From assembly GCA_902798545.1 (NCBI GenBank), contig CADBWQ010000017.1, forward strand, positions 1-63,616: 63,616 bases of DNA, read 5' to 3'. Position 1 is the first letter of the stretch, and each line of letters opens with the position of its first letter. Below the pieces are notes generated by a model. The model saw only the letters and a program-made list of their open reading frames with translations, ran no database searches and had not been told where the DNA came from. This document shows positions 8,071-16,880 of this stretch, piece by piece. Position numbers and translations under genes: made by a program. This DNA comes from Oscillospiraceae bacterium. GTDB lineage: Bacteria; Bacillota; Clostridia; Oscillospirales; Oscillospiraceae.

Positions 8071-8583
8071 ATGGAATTTAAAGAAGTTGTTCAGGCGCGG
8101 TATTCCTGCAAGAAGTACAGCGATAAACAGGTGGAGAAGGAGAAGCTGGAGGCAATTCTGAACGCCGGACGGCTGGCCCCCACGGCCAAGAACCTGCAGG
8201 AACAGCGGATCTATGTCGTACAGAGCCCGGAGGCCCTGGCCAGGGTGGACGGCGTGACTCCCTGCCGCTACGGGGCGCCGACGGTGCTGGTCGTGGCGTT
8301 TGACAGCGGGAATGTCTTCACCTATCCCGGTGATAAGCGTGACTCCGGCGTCGAGGACGCCACCATTGTCGCGACGCACATGATCCTGGCCGCGGCCGAT
8401 GCGGGCGTGGACAGCTGCTGGGTCAACTTCTTTGATCCGGAGAAGATGGCTGAGGCGCTGGGCCTGCCGGAGAACGAAGAAGTGCTGATGATCATGGACC
8501 TGGGCTATGCCGCCGAGGGTGTCGGCCCGCTGCCGAACCACGGAAACCGGAAGGAACTGGACAAGACGGTCTGCTATCTGTAA
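8071..8583 (+). CDS. Nitroreductase-family flavoprotein
   Basis: A 170-aa protein with the short nitroreductase fold. The FMN-binding start is QARYSCKKYSDKQVEKEKLEAIL, followed by GRLAPTAKNLQEQRIYVV, then VEDATIVATHMILAAADAGVDSCWVNFF and a final LGYAAEGVGPLPNHGNRK. It would reduce nitro compounds or quinones with NAD(P)H and FMN as a dimer. It is at the low end of family length. It has its own promoter and is followed after 4 bp by a PfkB kinase, so the two are probably one transcript. The true substrate is unknown. Confidence 0.9.
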   Translation: MEFKEVVQARYSCKKYSDKQVEKEKLEAILNAGRLAPTAKNLQEQRIYVVQSPEALARVDGVTPCRYGAPTVLVVAFDSGNVFTYPGDKRDSGVEDATIVATHMILAAADAGVDSCWVNFFDPEKMAEALGLPENEEVLMIMDLGYAAEGVGPLPNHGNRKELDKTVCYL

Positions 8584-8587
8584 TTCG

Positions 8588-9529
8588 ATGAATCCGGAGT
8601 TTGACATCATATGCATCGGTGTGGCGCTGGTCGACTCGATCATCAGGGGCTTTGACCCGGAGCCGATTTCCGCCTCGGGGTATCGCGCCGCCTCCGGCAG
8701 CCTGAACGTGGGCGGGGAAGCGGTGAACGAGGCCATGTCCGCGGCCAAGCTGGGGATGAGGACCGCGATCCTCTGCCCGCTCGGAGAGGATGGGGCCGGG
8801 GACATGGTGACGGACGCGCTCCGCCGCTGCGGGGTGGATACCTCGCTGATTGTACGGTCGGCGGAGCATCCCACACCGGTGACGACCATGTTTGTGCGGG
8901 ACGACGGAACGCGAAAGTCCATCACGAACGGATCGCACCGCTATAACTTCCACCCGGAGAATTACACGGCGTGTTTCGGGAACGCCCGCACGCTGATCCT
9001 CGGATCGCTGTTCCGCGCACCCTTTGACGACGCTTCGGTGGTCCGGTCGGTGGTGACCGCGGCGAAGGAACAGGGCCTCACCGTGATCGCGGATACGAAG
9101 CTTCCAAACTTCAACTTCCTGACGCTGAGGGATATCGCGGAGTCCCTGCCGCTGATCGACGTTATCACGCCAAATGAGGATGAGGCGCGATATTACACCG
9201 GAAAGGACACACCGGAAGAGATAGCCCGGGTCTTCCTGAACTACGGTGTCAGGAATGTGATCATCAAGCTGGGGGCAAAGGGCTGCTTCTTCCGGAACGC
9301 GGAGGAGAGCATCCTGCTGCCGGCCTGCAGGATCCATGCGGTGGACGCCACCGGGGCGGGGGACAACTTTGTGGCGGGCTTCGCGTCCGAGCTGCTGCGC
9401 GGCAGCGGGTATTCCGAAGCGCTGCGCTTTGCCAACGCCTGCGGCGCCATCTGCACCACGGCCGTCGGGGCCGCGACGGCACTGAAAAGCCGGGAACAGG
9501 TGCTGACATTTCTGGAAAACAACGCATGA
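8588..9529 (+). CDS. PfkB-family carbohydrate kinase
   Basis: A 313-aa ribokinase-fold kinase starting at ATG 8588, 4 bp after the nitroreductase stop. Signature 1 is seen as LNVGGEAVNEAMSAAKLG. Signature 2 is DATGAGDNFVAGF, with the catalytic Asp in GAGD. The middle contains DVITPNEDEARYYTG (the usual NEXE site) and VIIKLGAKGCF. Family members phosphorylate sugars or nucleosides such as fructose, ribose or 2-keto-3-deoxygluconate. Substrate cannot be assigned here, and no sugar transporter is adjacent. Confidence 0.9.
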   Translation: MNPEFDIICIGVALVDSIIRGFDPEPISASGYRAASGSLNVGGEAVNEAMSAAKLGMRTAILCPLGEDGAGDMVTDALRRCGVDTSLIVRSAEHPTPVTTMFVRDDGTRKSITNGSHRYNFHPENYTACFGNARTLILGSLFRAPFDDASVVRSVVTAAKEQGLTVIADTKLPNFNFLTLRDIAESLPLIDVITPNEDEARYYTGKDTPEEIARVFLNYGVRNVIIKLGAKGCFFRNAEESILLPACRIHAVDATGAGDNFVAGFASELLRGSGYSEALRFANACGAICTTAVGAATALKSREQVLTFLENNA

Positions 9530-9541
9530 CGGATAAGAAAA

Positions 9542-9567
9542 CGAGGAGGGGCAGATGCCTCTCCTCG
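9542..9567. terminator. Convergent terminator hairpin
   Basis: CGAGGAG pairs with CTCCTCG around GGCA-GA-TGCC. It sits between the PfkB kinase and thrH, which converge on it. T tracts are poor, so strength is uncertain. Confidence 0.6.
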
Positions 9568-9586
9568 AAGTTGTTCTATGCGGTTT

Positions 9587-10186
9587 TCAGAGGCCGGCGA
9601 CGATCTCTTTCATCAGATCGTCATAGGTCTCGCAGTGGGGGAGCTCCGGATTGTCCCGGATGATCGACTCGGTACTGCGGAAGAGAATGCCCTTCTTGCT
9701 GGCCTTCAGCATGTCCAGGTCGTTGAAGCTGTCGCCGATGGCGATGGTCTCGTAGCCGATGGACTGGAAGGCGCGGACGGTGGAGAGCTTGGTGTTTTTG
9801 ATCCGCAGCTTAAAGCCGTCGATCATGCCGTCGTTGCCCACGGTCAGCTCGTTGCAGAACAGCGTGGGCCAGCCCAGCTTCTTCATCAGGGGGCCGGCAA
9901 ACTGTGAGAAGGTGTCGCTGATGATGACGGCCTGGGTGAAGCTGCGCAGCTCGTCCAGGAATTCCTTTGCGCCCGGCAGCGGGTCGATCTTGGAGATGGT
10001 CTCCTGGATCTCCTTCAGGCCGAGGCCGTGCTCACGCAGAATGCCGAGGCGCCAGTTCATGAGCTTGGTGTAATCCGGCTCGTCCCGGGTGGTGCGGCGG
10101 AGCTCGGGGATGCCGCTGACCTCCGAAAACGCGATCCAGATTTCAGGGACAAGGACGCCCTCCAGGTCAAAGCAGATCATATTCAT
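9587..10186 (-). CDS. thrH: ThrH: phosphoserine phosphatase / homoserine phosphotransferase
   Basis: A 199-aa HAD-superfamily enzyme. Motif I is reshaped to FDLEGVLVPEIW as in ThrH (rather than DxDGT). Motif II is VIISDTFSQF, the motif III lysine lies in RIKNTK, and motif IV is IAIGDSFNDLDML. Length and sequence layout match ThrH, which dephosphorylates phosphoserine and can transfer the phosphate to homoserine, feeding serine and threonine synthesis. The AGGAG ribosome site precedes ATG 10186. It lies downstream of the dipeptidase gene on the same strand, 22 bp away, and may share its transcript. Confidence 0.88.
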   Translation of the reverse strand: MNMICFDLEGVLVPEIWIAFSEVSGIPELRRTTRDEPDYTKLMNWRLGILREHGLGLKEIQETISKIDPLPGAKEFLDELRSFTQAVIISDTFSQFAGPLMKKLGWPTLFCNELTVGNDGMIDGFKLRIKNTKLSTVRAFQSIGYETIAIGDSFNDLDMLKASKKGILFRSTESIIRDNPELPHCETYDDLMKEIVAGL

Positions 10187-10208
10187 AACACGTTTCTCCT
10201 TATTCTTC

Positions 10209-10868
10209 TTATCGTTTCAGAACATCCACGGAAACGGGAAACTCGAAAAAGGTATCGGGGAAGGGCTCGTCCTCCAGGGTGAAGTGCCACCATTCACAGT
10301 CGATGCCCCGGAAGCCGTTCTTCGTCATAAGCTCCCGCAGAAGCATGCGGTTGGCGTACTGTTCCTCGGTGACGCCGGGGTAATCCGGATGGGAGATCTC
10401 ATGGAAGAAGTCAAAGGGGCTGCCCATGTCCACTTCCTTCCCGGTGCTCATGTCCAGCAGGGTCAGATCCAGGGTGCTGCCGCGGCTGTGGGTGGAGCGG
10501 CTTGCGATATAGCCCTTCTGAAAGAGCTCCTGCTTTTCCAGATCCGGATAGAAGAAGGTCTTCATCCTCTGGTCCAGATCCTCCAGACCCCACATGACGA
10601 AGTGACGGACGGCGCAGGCCGGGCGGTAGGCGTCGAAGACCTTCAGGCGGTAGCCCATCACCATGGCCCTGCTGCTGACCGCCTTCAGGGCTCTGGCGGC
10701 ATCCCTGGTCACGAGGGCGACCGGTTCCTCATATCCGTCGATGCGGTCGCCGATGAAGTTATAGGTCGAAAAATAGCGGATCTCCTGGATGATGCCGGGG
10801 ACATAGTCCGACAGCATGACAAACCGGGAGGCGTCCATGAGGGCTTCCCGCTCGTAATCCACAGACAT
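10209..10868 (-). CDS. D-alanyl-D-alanine dipeptidase (VanX/DdpX family)
   Basis: A 219-aa zinc peptidase of the M15D type. The motif STHSRGSTLDLTL supplies the SxHxxGxxxD zinc ligands and EWWHF supplies the catalytic Glu and third His. YRLKVFDAYRPACAVRHF is the conserved YRP segment. The usual role is hydrolysis of the D-Ala-D-Ala dipeptide, either for recycling or, in van clusters, for glycopeptide resistance. No VanA/VanH relatives are next to it; ddl is 4.4 kb away. There is no signal peptide, so it is cytoplasmic. Start ATG 10868 is set by the GAGAGAGG site upstream, 13 bp after potCD. A second, membrane-anchored relative is at 50593-51621. Confidence 0.88.
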   Translation of the reverse strand: MSVDYEREALMDASRFVMLSDYVPGIIQEIRYFSTYNFIGDRIDGYEEPVALVTRDAARALKAVSSRAMVMGYRLKVFDAYRPACAVRHFVMWGLEDLDQRMKTFFYPDLEKQELFQKGYIASRSTHSRGSTLDLTLLDMSTGKEVDMGSPFDFFHEISHPDYPGVTEEQYANRMLLRELMTKNGFRGIDCEWWHFTLEDEPFPDTFFEFPVSVDVLKR

Positions 10869-10881
10869 AGGGGAACCTCTC

Positions 10882-12822
10882 TCAGTTGATCTTGAGCTCT
10901 TCCCAGAGGCTGTTGACCAGGCTGAGCGTCGCGGCGTCGAGGTTGCGGTAGGCGAAGCGGTTGAAGTTCTCGGCGAAGACGTCGAGGTTCGGGTACAGGA
11001 TCTCCATGGCCTCTTCGCCCATGTCCTCGGCGTACTCCTCGGACTCATAGACCACGCGGTTGGGGCAGCCGTAGCAGATGTACTCGGCGTTGGCGATGGC
11101 GGGCTCTTCTTCCAGCATGTAGTTGATGAAGGCCTCGGCCAGCTCCTTCTGCTGGCAGCAGGAGGGGATGCACATGGCGTCGATGAAGTAGTTGGTGCGC
11201 TCCGGCACATAGAAGCGCAGATCCACGTTGTCGGCCTCGGCGTCGAGCATGGTGAAGTAGTCGCCCGCATAGTAGGAGGCGACCGCGGCCTCGCCGGACT
11301 CCATCATGTTATAGATCTCGTCCATGACATAGCTCTTGACCAGTGGCTGCTGTCTCTTGAGTTCCTCCAGGGCCCTGCGCCAGCTCTCCGGATCCGTGTC
11401 GTTCACATCCAGACCCAGCTTGTACTGGGCCGTGGCGAAGGCGTCGCGTGAGTTGTTAAACTGCAGAATGTCGCCCTTGTACTTCTCGTTCCACATCAGG
11501 TCCCAGTCGCCGGTATCCTCCTCGTCCACGCGCTCGGCATCCCAGATCACGCCGACGAAGCTGTAGGTATAGGGCACCGTGTACTCGTCATCCGGGTCGT
11601 AGTACAGACCGCGGAAGTTCTCCCCGATGTTTTCGTAGTTCGGGATGTTGTCAAAGTTCAGCGGCAGCAGCATGCCCTCCTCGCGCATGCGGGCGATCAT
11701 GTAGTCCGACGGAATGATCACGTCGTAGCTGACCGCGCCGCTGGAGATCTTGGAGTACATGTCCTCGTTGGAGGCAAAGGTGGTGTAATTGACCTCAACC
11801 TCGCTGCCGTAGTTCTCCTTGTACCACTGCTCAAAGCCCCGGATGGTGTTGAAGCTGTCCTCGGAACCGTCGGAGATATACTCGCCCCAGTTGTACACAT
11901 TCAGAACAGGGTGATCCGGCGCGCCGATGATCATGACCGCGATCATTCCGGCGGCCAGAACGCCGCCGATGGCGCCGGCGACGCGCAGGCGCTTCTTCTG
12001 ACTGGCGGTGCGTTCGCGCCTCAGGGGCTTTTCCACACCGGGGGCCGAGGTGTCGATGAGGTTGGACATGATGAGCAGGGCCAGGATCGTGAAGAAGATG
12101 ATCGTCGACAGGGCGTACATCTTCGGCGTGACGGTCTTCTTCGTCATGTTGTAGATGCGGATCGGAAGGGTCTCAAAGCCGTTGCCCGAGGTGAAGTAGC
12201 TGATGACGAAGTCGTCAAGGCTCAGCGTGAAGGCCATGATCAGTCCGGTCACGACGCCGGGCATGATCTCCGGAATCTCCACCCGGAAGAACGCCTGCAT
12301 CGGTGTGCAGCCCAGATCCATCGCCGCCTCGGACAGGCTGTTGTCCATCTGCTGCAGCTTCGGAAGAACCTGGAGAATCACATAGGGCAGGCAGAAGGTG
12401 ATATGCGCGATCAGCATGGTCCAGAAGTTCAGACTGGTGGACGCGCCGAACAGTCTTCCCACGAACACGAACATCAGCATCAGCGAGATGCCCGTGATGA
12501 TGTCGGGGTTTGTCATCGGAATGTTCGTCACCTGTTCATAACCCAGACGCACAGCCTTGCTCCGCAGCCGGTGGATTCCCACCGCCGCGGCCGTCCCCAT
12601 CACCGTGGAGATCAGTGCCGCCGAGATTGCGAGAACCAGGGTGTTGCGCACCGCGCCCAGCGTCTCGGCATCGCGGAACAGCTCACGGTACCAGTACAGC
12701 GAGCCGCCGGACATGACGCTCAGACTCTTGGACGCGTTGAAGGAGAAGACCAGCAGGATGACGATCGGCGCAAACAGGAAGATCAGGATCAGCGCCGTGA
12801 AAATCTTCGAACTTGTTTTCAT
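10882..12822 (-). CDS. potCD: PotC-PotD fusion: spermidine/putrescine permease plus binding protein
   Basis: A 646-aa polypeptide joining two normally separate subunits. Residues 1-265 are a PotC permease with six predicted membrane helices and the EAA loop AAMDLGCTPMQAFFRVEIPEIMPG. A linker with a further membrane helix (about 285-305) leads into a PotD-type binding protein (about 310-646) starting VLNVYNWGEYISDGS, with YDVIIPSDYMIARM and VASYYAGDYFTML. The binding domain is thus tethered outside the membrane to its permease. Such fusions are known in Clostridia. The start directly abuts the potB stop. Confidence 0.93.
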   Translation of the reverse strand: MKTSSKIFTALILIFLFAPIVILLVFSFNASKSLSVMSGGSLYWYRELFRDAETLGAVRNTLVLAISAALISTVMGTAAAVGIHRLRSKAVRLGYEQVTNIPMTNPDIITGISLMLMFVFVGRLFGASTSLNFWTMLIAHITFCLPYVILQVLPKLQQMDNSLSEAAMDLGCTPMQAFFRVEIPEIMPGVVTGLIMAFTLSLDDFVISYFTSGNGFETLPIRIYNMTKKTVTPKMYALSTIIFFTILALLIMSNLIDTSAPGVEKPLRRERTASQKKRLRVAGAIGGVLAAGMIAVMIIGAPDHPVLNVYNWGEYISDGSEDSFNTIRGFEQWYKENYGSEVEVNYTTFASNEDMYSKISSGAVSYDVIIPSDYMIARMREEGMLLPLNFDNIPNYENIGENFRGLYYDPDDEYTVPYTYSFVGVIWDAERVDEEDTGDWDLMWNEKYKGDILQFNNSRDAFATAQYKLGLDVNDTDPESWRRALEELKRQQPLVKSYVMDEIYNMMESGEAAVASYYAGDYFTMLDAEADNVDLRFYVPERTNYFIDAMCIPSCCQQKELAEAFINYMLEEEPAIANAEYICYGCPNRVVYESEEYAEDMGEEAMEILYPNLDVFAENFNRFAYRNLDAATLSLVNSLWEELKIN

Positions 12823-13698
12823 TTACGCCACCGCCTTTCTGTTGGCATACCGCTGCATCAGCGCCATGCACACCAGCAGCACGATCATCAGGATAAACGC
12901 GATCGCCGCGGCAAAGTGCAGGTTGTTGGCCACGTACTGGCCCTCGATGGCATCGCCGATCAGGTAGAACTTGCCGTTGCCGAGCTTCTGGGAGATATAG
13001 AAGGTGCTGATGGAGGGGATCAGGACCATCGTGACCCCGGAGATCACGCCGGGCAGGCTCAGCGGGAAGATTACCCGCCGCATGACGTTCCAGCCGTTGC
13101 AGCCCAGGTCCTTCGCCGCTTCCACAAGCTTCATGTCGAGCTTTGCCATCACGGAATAGATGGGCAGGATCATGTACGGGAAATAGTCATAGACCATACC
13201 GATGACAACGGCGGTCTCCGTACCGATGACGTGCACCGGACCGAGGCCCACCGCGGCCAGAAGCCGGTTGAGGATGCCGGTGTCCTGCAGGATCGTCATC
13301 CAGGCGTAGGTGCGGATCAGGAAGTTCATCCACATCGGGATCATGATCAGGGTGATCAGGATCTTCTGAACCCGCTCCGATGCACGGGAGAGAATGTAGG
13401 CGGTGGGATAGCCCATCAGCAGGCAGATCACCGTCGAGATGATCGCAAGCTTCAGGCTTCTCCAGAAGATCAGAAGGTAGGTGTAGACCTCTCTGGTGCC
13501 GCCGGCGTCCGTGGACACCTGGCTCTTCGCTGTGAAGAAGCGGGTGATGTTATCCGTAGTGAAGGCGAAGTTTGAATCCGTGAACGCGTAATACGCCACA
13601 AACAGCAGCGGCACCACGATGAACAGCAGCGCCCAGACACCATAGGGCGCCAGAACCGCCCGCTGCACGGCCCTCAGTGCATTGTGTTCCTTCTTCAT
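12823..13698 (-). CDS. potB: Spermidine/putrescine ABC permease PotB
   Basis: A 291-aa inner-membrane protein with about six helices, the first at residues 15-40 ([20 protein letters not shown]). The EAA motif for docking the ATPase is [25 protein letters not shown]. It pairs with the PotC half of the fusion protein to form the channel. The start ATGA overlaps the potA stop. There is an extra hydrophilic insert ([25 protein letters not shown]) after the first helix, as in other PotB proteins. Confidence 0.93.
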   Translation of the reverse strand: MKKEHNALRAVQRAVLAPYGVWALLFIVVPLLFVAYYAFTDSNFAFTTDNITRFFTAKSQVSTDAGGTREVYTYLLIFWRSLKLAIISTVICLLMGYPTAYILSRASERVQKILITLIMIPMWMNFLIRTYAWMTILQDTGILNRLLAAVGLGPVHVIGTETAVVIGMVYDYFPYMILPIYSVMAKLDMKLVEAAKDLGCNGWNVMRRVIFPLSLPGVISGVTMVLIPSISTFYISQKLGNGKFYLIGDAIEGQYVANNLHFAAAIAFILMIVLLVCMALMQRYANRKAVA

Positions 13699-14816
13699 TC
13701 TTCTTCAACCTCTGCCGCGGCGTCAGAGAGCTCGTCAAACTCGTTGGAGAAGCTGCTGTAGTCGCCGAACATGCCGGAATATTTGGACTTGTGCATGATC
13801 TGAATCGCATCCGGCTCGATGAAAAGGCCGATGTGCGAGTCCACGGCGCAGAAGTCGGTGGTCTGGATCATCCACTTGAAGCCCTGCACATCCACGATGA
13901 TCTCGTAGTGCACGCCGAGGAAGGTCACGCTGGTGACAACGCCGCGGAGCATTCCTTTCTCCTCGGGGACGATGTCCACGTCCTCGGGGCGGACCACAAC
14001 ATCCACAGGTTCGTTCTTTTCAAAGCCGGAGTCGACGCATTCGAAGACGTGACCGTGGAACTTCACCTTCCGATCCTCAAGCATGATGCCGTTGAGGATA
14101 TTGGACTCGCCGATGAAGTCGGCGACGAAGGCGTTCTGCGGCTCGTTGTAGATGTCGGTGGGTGTGCCGATCTGCTGGATCAGCCCCTCGGACATGACAA
14201 CCACGGTGTCGGACATGGAGAGGGCCTCCTCCTGGTCGTGGGTGACGAAGATGAAAGTGATCCCGGAGGCGCGCTGGATCTTGTGGAGCTCAGCCTGCAT
14301 GTCCTTGCGGAGCTTCGCATCCAGGGCGGACAGCGGCTCGTCCAGGAGCAGGACTTTCGGCTGGGAAACCAGGGCACGGGCGATGGCGACGCGCTGCTGC
14401 TGGCCGCCGGAGAGGGAGGTGACTGAGCGCTTCTCAAAGCCCTGCAGGCCGACAAGGCGGAGCATCTCCCGGACCTTGGTGTCGATCTCATCGCCGTGGG
14501 CCTTCTTTACACGCAGAGGGAAGGCAATGTTTTCATAGACATTGAGGTGCGGGAAGAGCGCGTAGCGCTGGAAGACGGTGTTCACATTGCGTTTGTGAGG
14601 CGGCAGGGCGGCGATGTCCTCGCCCATGAAAAAGACCTGCCCCTCATCGGGCTGCTCGAAACCGGCGATGATGCGCAGTGTGGTGGTCTTGCCGCAGCCG
14701 CTGGGACCGAGCAGGGTGACAAATTCATTGTCATAGATGTCCAGATTGATGTGATCCAGGACGACCTGCCCGTCATAGGCCTTGGAGACCCCTTTCAGCT
14801 CAATGATTTTTCTCAT
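13695..14816 (-). CDS. potA: Spermidine/putrescine ABC ATPase PotA
   Basis: A 373-aa ATPase starting at ATG 14816 after GGAGGG. Walker A is [12 protein letters not shown], the signature is [15 protein letters not shown], Walker B is [16 protein letters not shown], and the H loop is FVTHDQEEA. The C-terminal 130 residues are the TOBE regulatory domain ([14 protein letters not shown]). It is first in the operon potA-potB-potCD and energises polyamine import. A long leader with a hairpin just before the ribosome site suggests control by premature termination. Confidence 0.95.
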   Translation of the reverse strand: MRKIIELKGVSKAYDGQVVLDHINLDIYDNEFVTLLGPSGCGKTTTLRIIAGFEQPDEGQVFFMGEDIAALPPHKRNVNTVFQRYALFPHLNVYENIAFPLRVKKAHGDEIDTKVREMLRLVGLQGFEKRSVTSLSGGQQQRVAIARALVSQPKVLLLDEPLSALDAKLRKDMQAELHKIQRASGITFIFVTHDQEEALSMSDTVVVMSEGLIQQIGTPTDIYNEPQNAFVADFIGESNILNGIMLEDRKVKFHGHVFECVDSGFEKNEPVDVVVRPEDVDIVPEEKGMLRGVVTSVTFLGVHYEIIVDVQGFKWMIQTTDFCAVDSHIGLFIEPDAIQIMHKSKYSGMFGDYSSFSNEFDELSDAAAEVEEE

Positions 14817-15143
14817 CTTTCCCTCCTGTAAATAATAAAGACTGCATGCCGGAGCATACAGTCTTGCAATCATATGGGTATGAAAAAACCCAATCGGTTA
14901 TAGAGCCTCTTATCAGGGAAGACAGACCTACTCTTATTGACCATTTCACAAGTTTGTATGCCAAAAGGCACTGGTTTATAGTTACCAACTTATAAAACTT
15001 GAGCTTTTAACTCAATCAATAAGGCAACGCGTGGTTGCCGCCGCATCACAGCGGTATTCGGCGTTCGACCCGGCTGTCCGTGTGGCCTCGGCTGCAAAAA
15101 GCAGCGGTCGTATCTGGCTTCGGATAACTCTATCCAATTGAGA
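14817..15143 (-). promoter_or_regulatory. Long structured 5' leader of the pot operon (candidate cis-regulatory RNA)
   Basis: About 325 nt between the predicted start site and potA contain no supported gene but many hairpins: GGATA-GAGT-TATCC, GCTGC-T5-GCAGC, CCGC-N6-GCGG, GGCAAC-N5-GTTGCC, TGCC-TTTT-GGCA, and finally the terminator-like stem before potA. A short second T-rich stop (AACC-N5-GGTT plus TTTTC) precedes it. I could not match it to the FMN, TPP, SAM, lysine, ykkC, c-di-GMP or T-box consensus. A polyamine- or metabolite-sensing role is inference from the operon. Confidence 0.55.
14831..14865 (-). terminator. Terminator-like hairpin immediately before potA
   Basis: An 11-bp stem (AAGACTGTATG/CATGCAGTCTT, one G-U) with loop CTCCGG is followed by TATTATT and then the potA ribosome site. 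Its position makes it an attenuator rather than an end of a gene. Confidence 0.75.
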
Positions 15144-15149
15144 CAACTC

Positions 15150-15178
15150 ATATTAACAGGAATCGAATCCTCTGTCAA
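15150..15178 (-). promoter_or_regulatory. Promoter of the pot operon
   Basis: TTGACA (15173-15178) and TAATAT (15150-15155) are separated by 17 bp, close to perfect sigma-A consensus, and read leftward. Confidence 0.85.
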
Positions 15179-15225
15179 GAAAAAAATCGGCATACGGCCG
15201 CTGTTTTTTCTGTACGAATTTGCTA

Positions 15226-15254
15226 TTGAGACTTTTCGGCAATCGTGGTATCTT
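15226..15254 (+). promoter_or_regulatory. Promoter of ddl
   Basis: TTGAGA-17 bp-TATCTT, about 40 bp before the ddl start, divergent from the pot promoter. Confidence 0.6.
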
Positions 15255-15291
15255 ATAAAAGCAAACTGAAGAGGAAGAAGGCAAACTGTCT

Positions 15292-16353
15292 ATGAAAATC
15301 GTTGTTCTCGGCGGAGGCATCAGCACGGAACGCCACGTCGCCCAGGTCACGGCCACGTCCGTGTGTCAGGCGCTGCGGCGCCGCGGCCACCAGGCGATCT
15401 ATGTGGATCTCTTTCTGGGAATGGAGAATTATCACAGACCGCTGGAGGAAGCGTTTCTGGAGCCGGACGGACTCTGCGGCAACGTGGCCATCGAGGTGCA
15501 GGAACCGGACCTGAAGGCGGTGTGGGAGAGCCGGGCCTATCAGAGCCCCGGCCACCTCGGGAAGAACGTTGCGGAGATCTGCGCCCTGGCGGACTGTGTT
15601 TTCGTGGGTCTGCACGGGAAGGACGGAGAGGACGGGAAGATCCAGGCCCTGCTCGAGCTGATCGGCGTTCCGTATACCGGGTCCGGCCCGCTTGCCAGCG
15701 CCATCGCGATGAACAAGGCCATGGCAAAGCGCGTTCTGGCCAACAGCACCATCTGCACGCCGGCCTGGCGCGAGCTGGATTACACGGAAGCGGATATCCC
15801 GAGACTGACGGAGGAACTGCCGGTGCCCTGCGCGGTGAAGGTTATCGACGGCGGAAGCTCCATCGGGGTGGAACTGCCGGACACCAGGGAAGAGCTTGCC
15901 GCAGCGCTGAAGCGGATTCTCAGATACGGCAACCATGTGATCGTGGAGAACAAGATCTTCGGCAGGGAGCTCACGGTCCCGGTTCTGGACGGACACGCGC
16001 TCAATCCGATCGAGGTGATCCCGCCGGAGGGGACAGAGTTCGACTACGTGGCCAAGTATCAGAGCGGCGCGCTCGGCGCCCGGGAAATCTGCCCGGCGAA
16101 TCTGACGCCGGAGGAGGACCGGCGCCTTCGTGAAGCGGCGGAGACCGTACAGAAGGAACTTGACCTGCGGGTCTATTCCAGGTCGGACTTTATCCTGGAC
16201 CGGGAGGGACAGCCGTGGTTCCTGGAGGTGAACACGCTGCCGGGAATGACCCCGAACAGCCTGATCCCGCGTTCTGCCAGAGTTGACGGAATCAGCTATG
16301 ATGAACTATGTGAAAAGATCGTGATGCTCTCTCTCAGGGAATCAAGAAGATAA
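15292..16353 (+). CDS. ddl: D-alanine--D-alanine ligase
   Basis: A 353-aa ATP-grasp enzyme making the D-Ala-D-Ala dipeptide for peptidoglycan. Seen: the N-terminal glycine loop VVLGGGISTERHVAQVTA, then FVGLHGKDGEDGKIQALLELIGVPYTGSG, VKVIDGGSSIGVELP, and RSDFILDREGQPWFLEVNTLPGMTPNSLIP with the Mg-binding Glu and Asn. HGKDGED differs slightly from the common HGxxGED spacing but is intact. A VanX-like dipeptidase that would degrade the same product lies 4.4 kb away. It has its own promoter. Confidence 0.93.
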   Translation: MKIVVLGGGISTERHVAQVTATSVCQALRRRGHQAIYVDLFLGMENYHRPLEEAFLEPDGLCGNVAIEVQEPDLKAVWESRAYQSPGHLGKNVAEICALADCVFVGLHGKDGEDGKIQALLELIGVPYTGSGPLASAIAMNKAMAKRVLANSTICTPAWRELDYTEADIPRLTEELPVPCAVKVIDGGSSIGVELPDTREELAAALKRILRYGNHVIVENKIFGRELTVPVLDGHALNPIEVIPPEGTEFDYVAKYQSGALGAREICPANLTPEEDRRLREAAETVQKELDLRVYSRSDFILDREGQPWFLEVNTLPGMTPNSLIPRSARVDGISYDELCEKIVMLSLRESRR

Positions 16354-16458
16354 CGGGAACAAGCTTGTTAACAAATTCTTGATGTATTACCGGGGCAATG
16401 TGAGTAAAATATTTATCAGATTGTAACGGTAACGTAAGAGACTTGAAGGTGAGCATCG

Positions 16459-16863
16459 ATGAAAGAAAAAGTGATGCAGTTTATGATCGGGCGCAACGGG
16501 AACGATGACCTGAACCGCTTCCTGCTGGGCGCGGATCTGGTCCTGATTCTGCTTTCGATCGTGCTTGGCAGGACGGTCGGACGCGTGTTCTCCGCGCTGG
16601 TCATTGTGCTGCTTGCAATTACATATTATCGTATGTTTTCCAGAGATCTGATGCGCCGCGGTGATGAGAACGCGAAATACCTGCGTATGAGGGAACGGGT
16701 GCTCTCTTCCTTTCGCGTCCGGAAAGAACAGTGGGCCCAGCGCAAGGATTTCAAGTTCTTTGTCTGTCCGGCATGCAAGGCAACCCTGCGCGTGCCGAAA
16801 GGCCGCGGAAAGATCAAGATCGTCTGCCGGAAGTGCGGACACTCTTTCATGGGCAAGTCCTGA
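16459..16863 (+). CDS. Small membrane protein with C-terminal zinc ribbon
   Basis: A 134-aa protein. Two adjacent hydrophobic helices (about residues 21-58; FLLGADLVLILLSIVL and FSALVIVLLAITYY) place it in the membrane. A basic stretch follows, then a zinc ribbon FVCPACKATLRVPKGRGKIKIVCRKCGHSF with two CxxC knuckles. It begins a three-gene run with the DUF5685 and DnaJ-domain genes, which are spaced 17 bp apart or overlap. A role in protein quality control is a guess from this context. Confidence 0.75.
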   Translation: MKEKVMQFMIGRNGNDDLNRFLLGADLVLILLSIVLGRTVGRVFSALVIVLLAITYYRMFSRDLMRRGDENAKYLRMRERVLSSFRVRKEQWAQRKDFKFFVCPACKATLRVPKGRGKIKIVCRKCGHSFMGKS

Positions 16864-16880
16864 GTGCTCCGGTGTTCTGA

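Noticed and set aside
11911-13575. A 554-codon open frame on the plus strand opposite potB and potCD
   Set aside because: Composition is low-complexity (H, D, R, Q rich), there is no RBS, and it lies wholly antisense to well-supported pot genes. It is a shadow of GC-rich codon bias.
14817-15143. tRNA-like or T-box-like element in the pot leader
   Set aside because: CAATTGGATAGAG looks like a tRNA D-arm, but no acceptor stem or T-arm of the right spacing follows and the T-box TGGNACCGCG core is absent.
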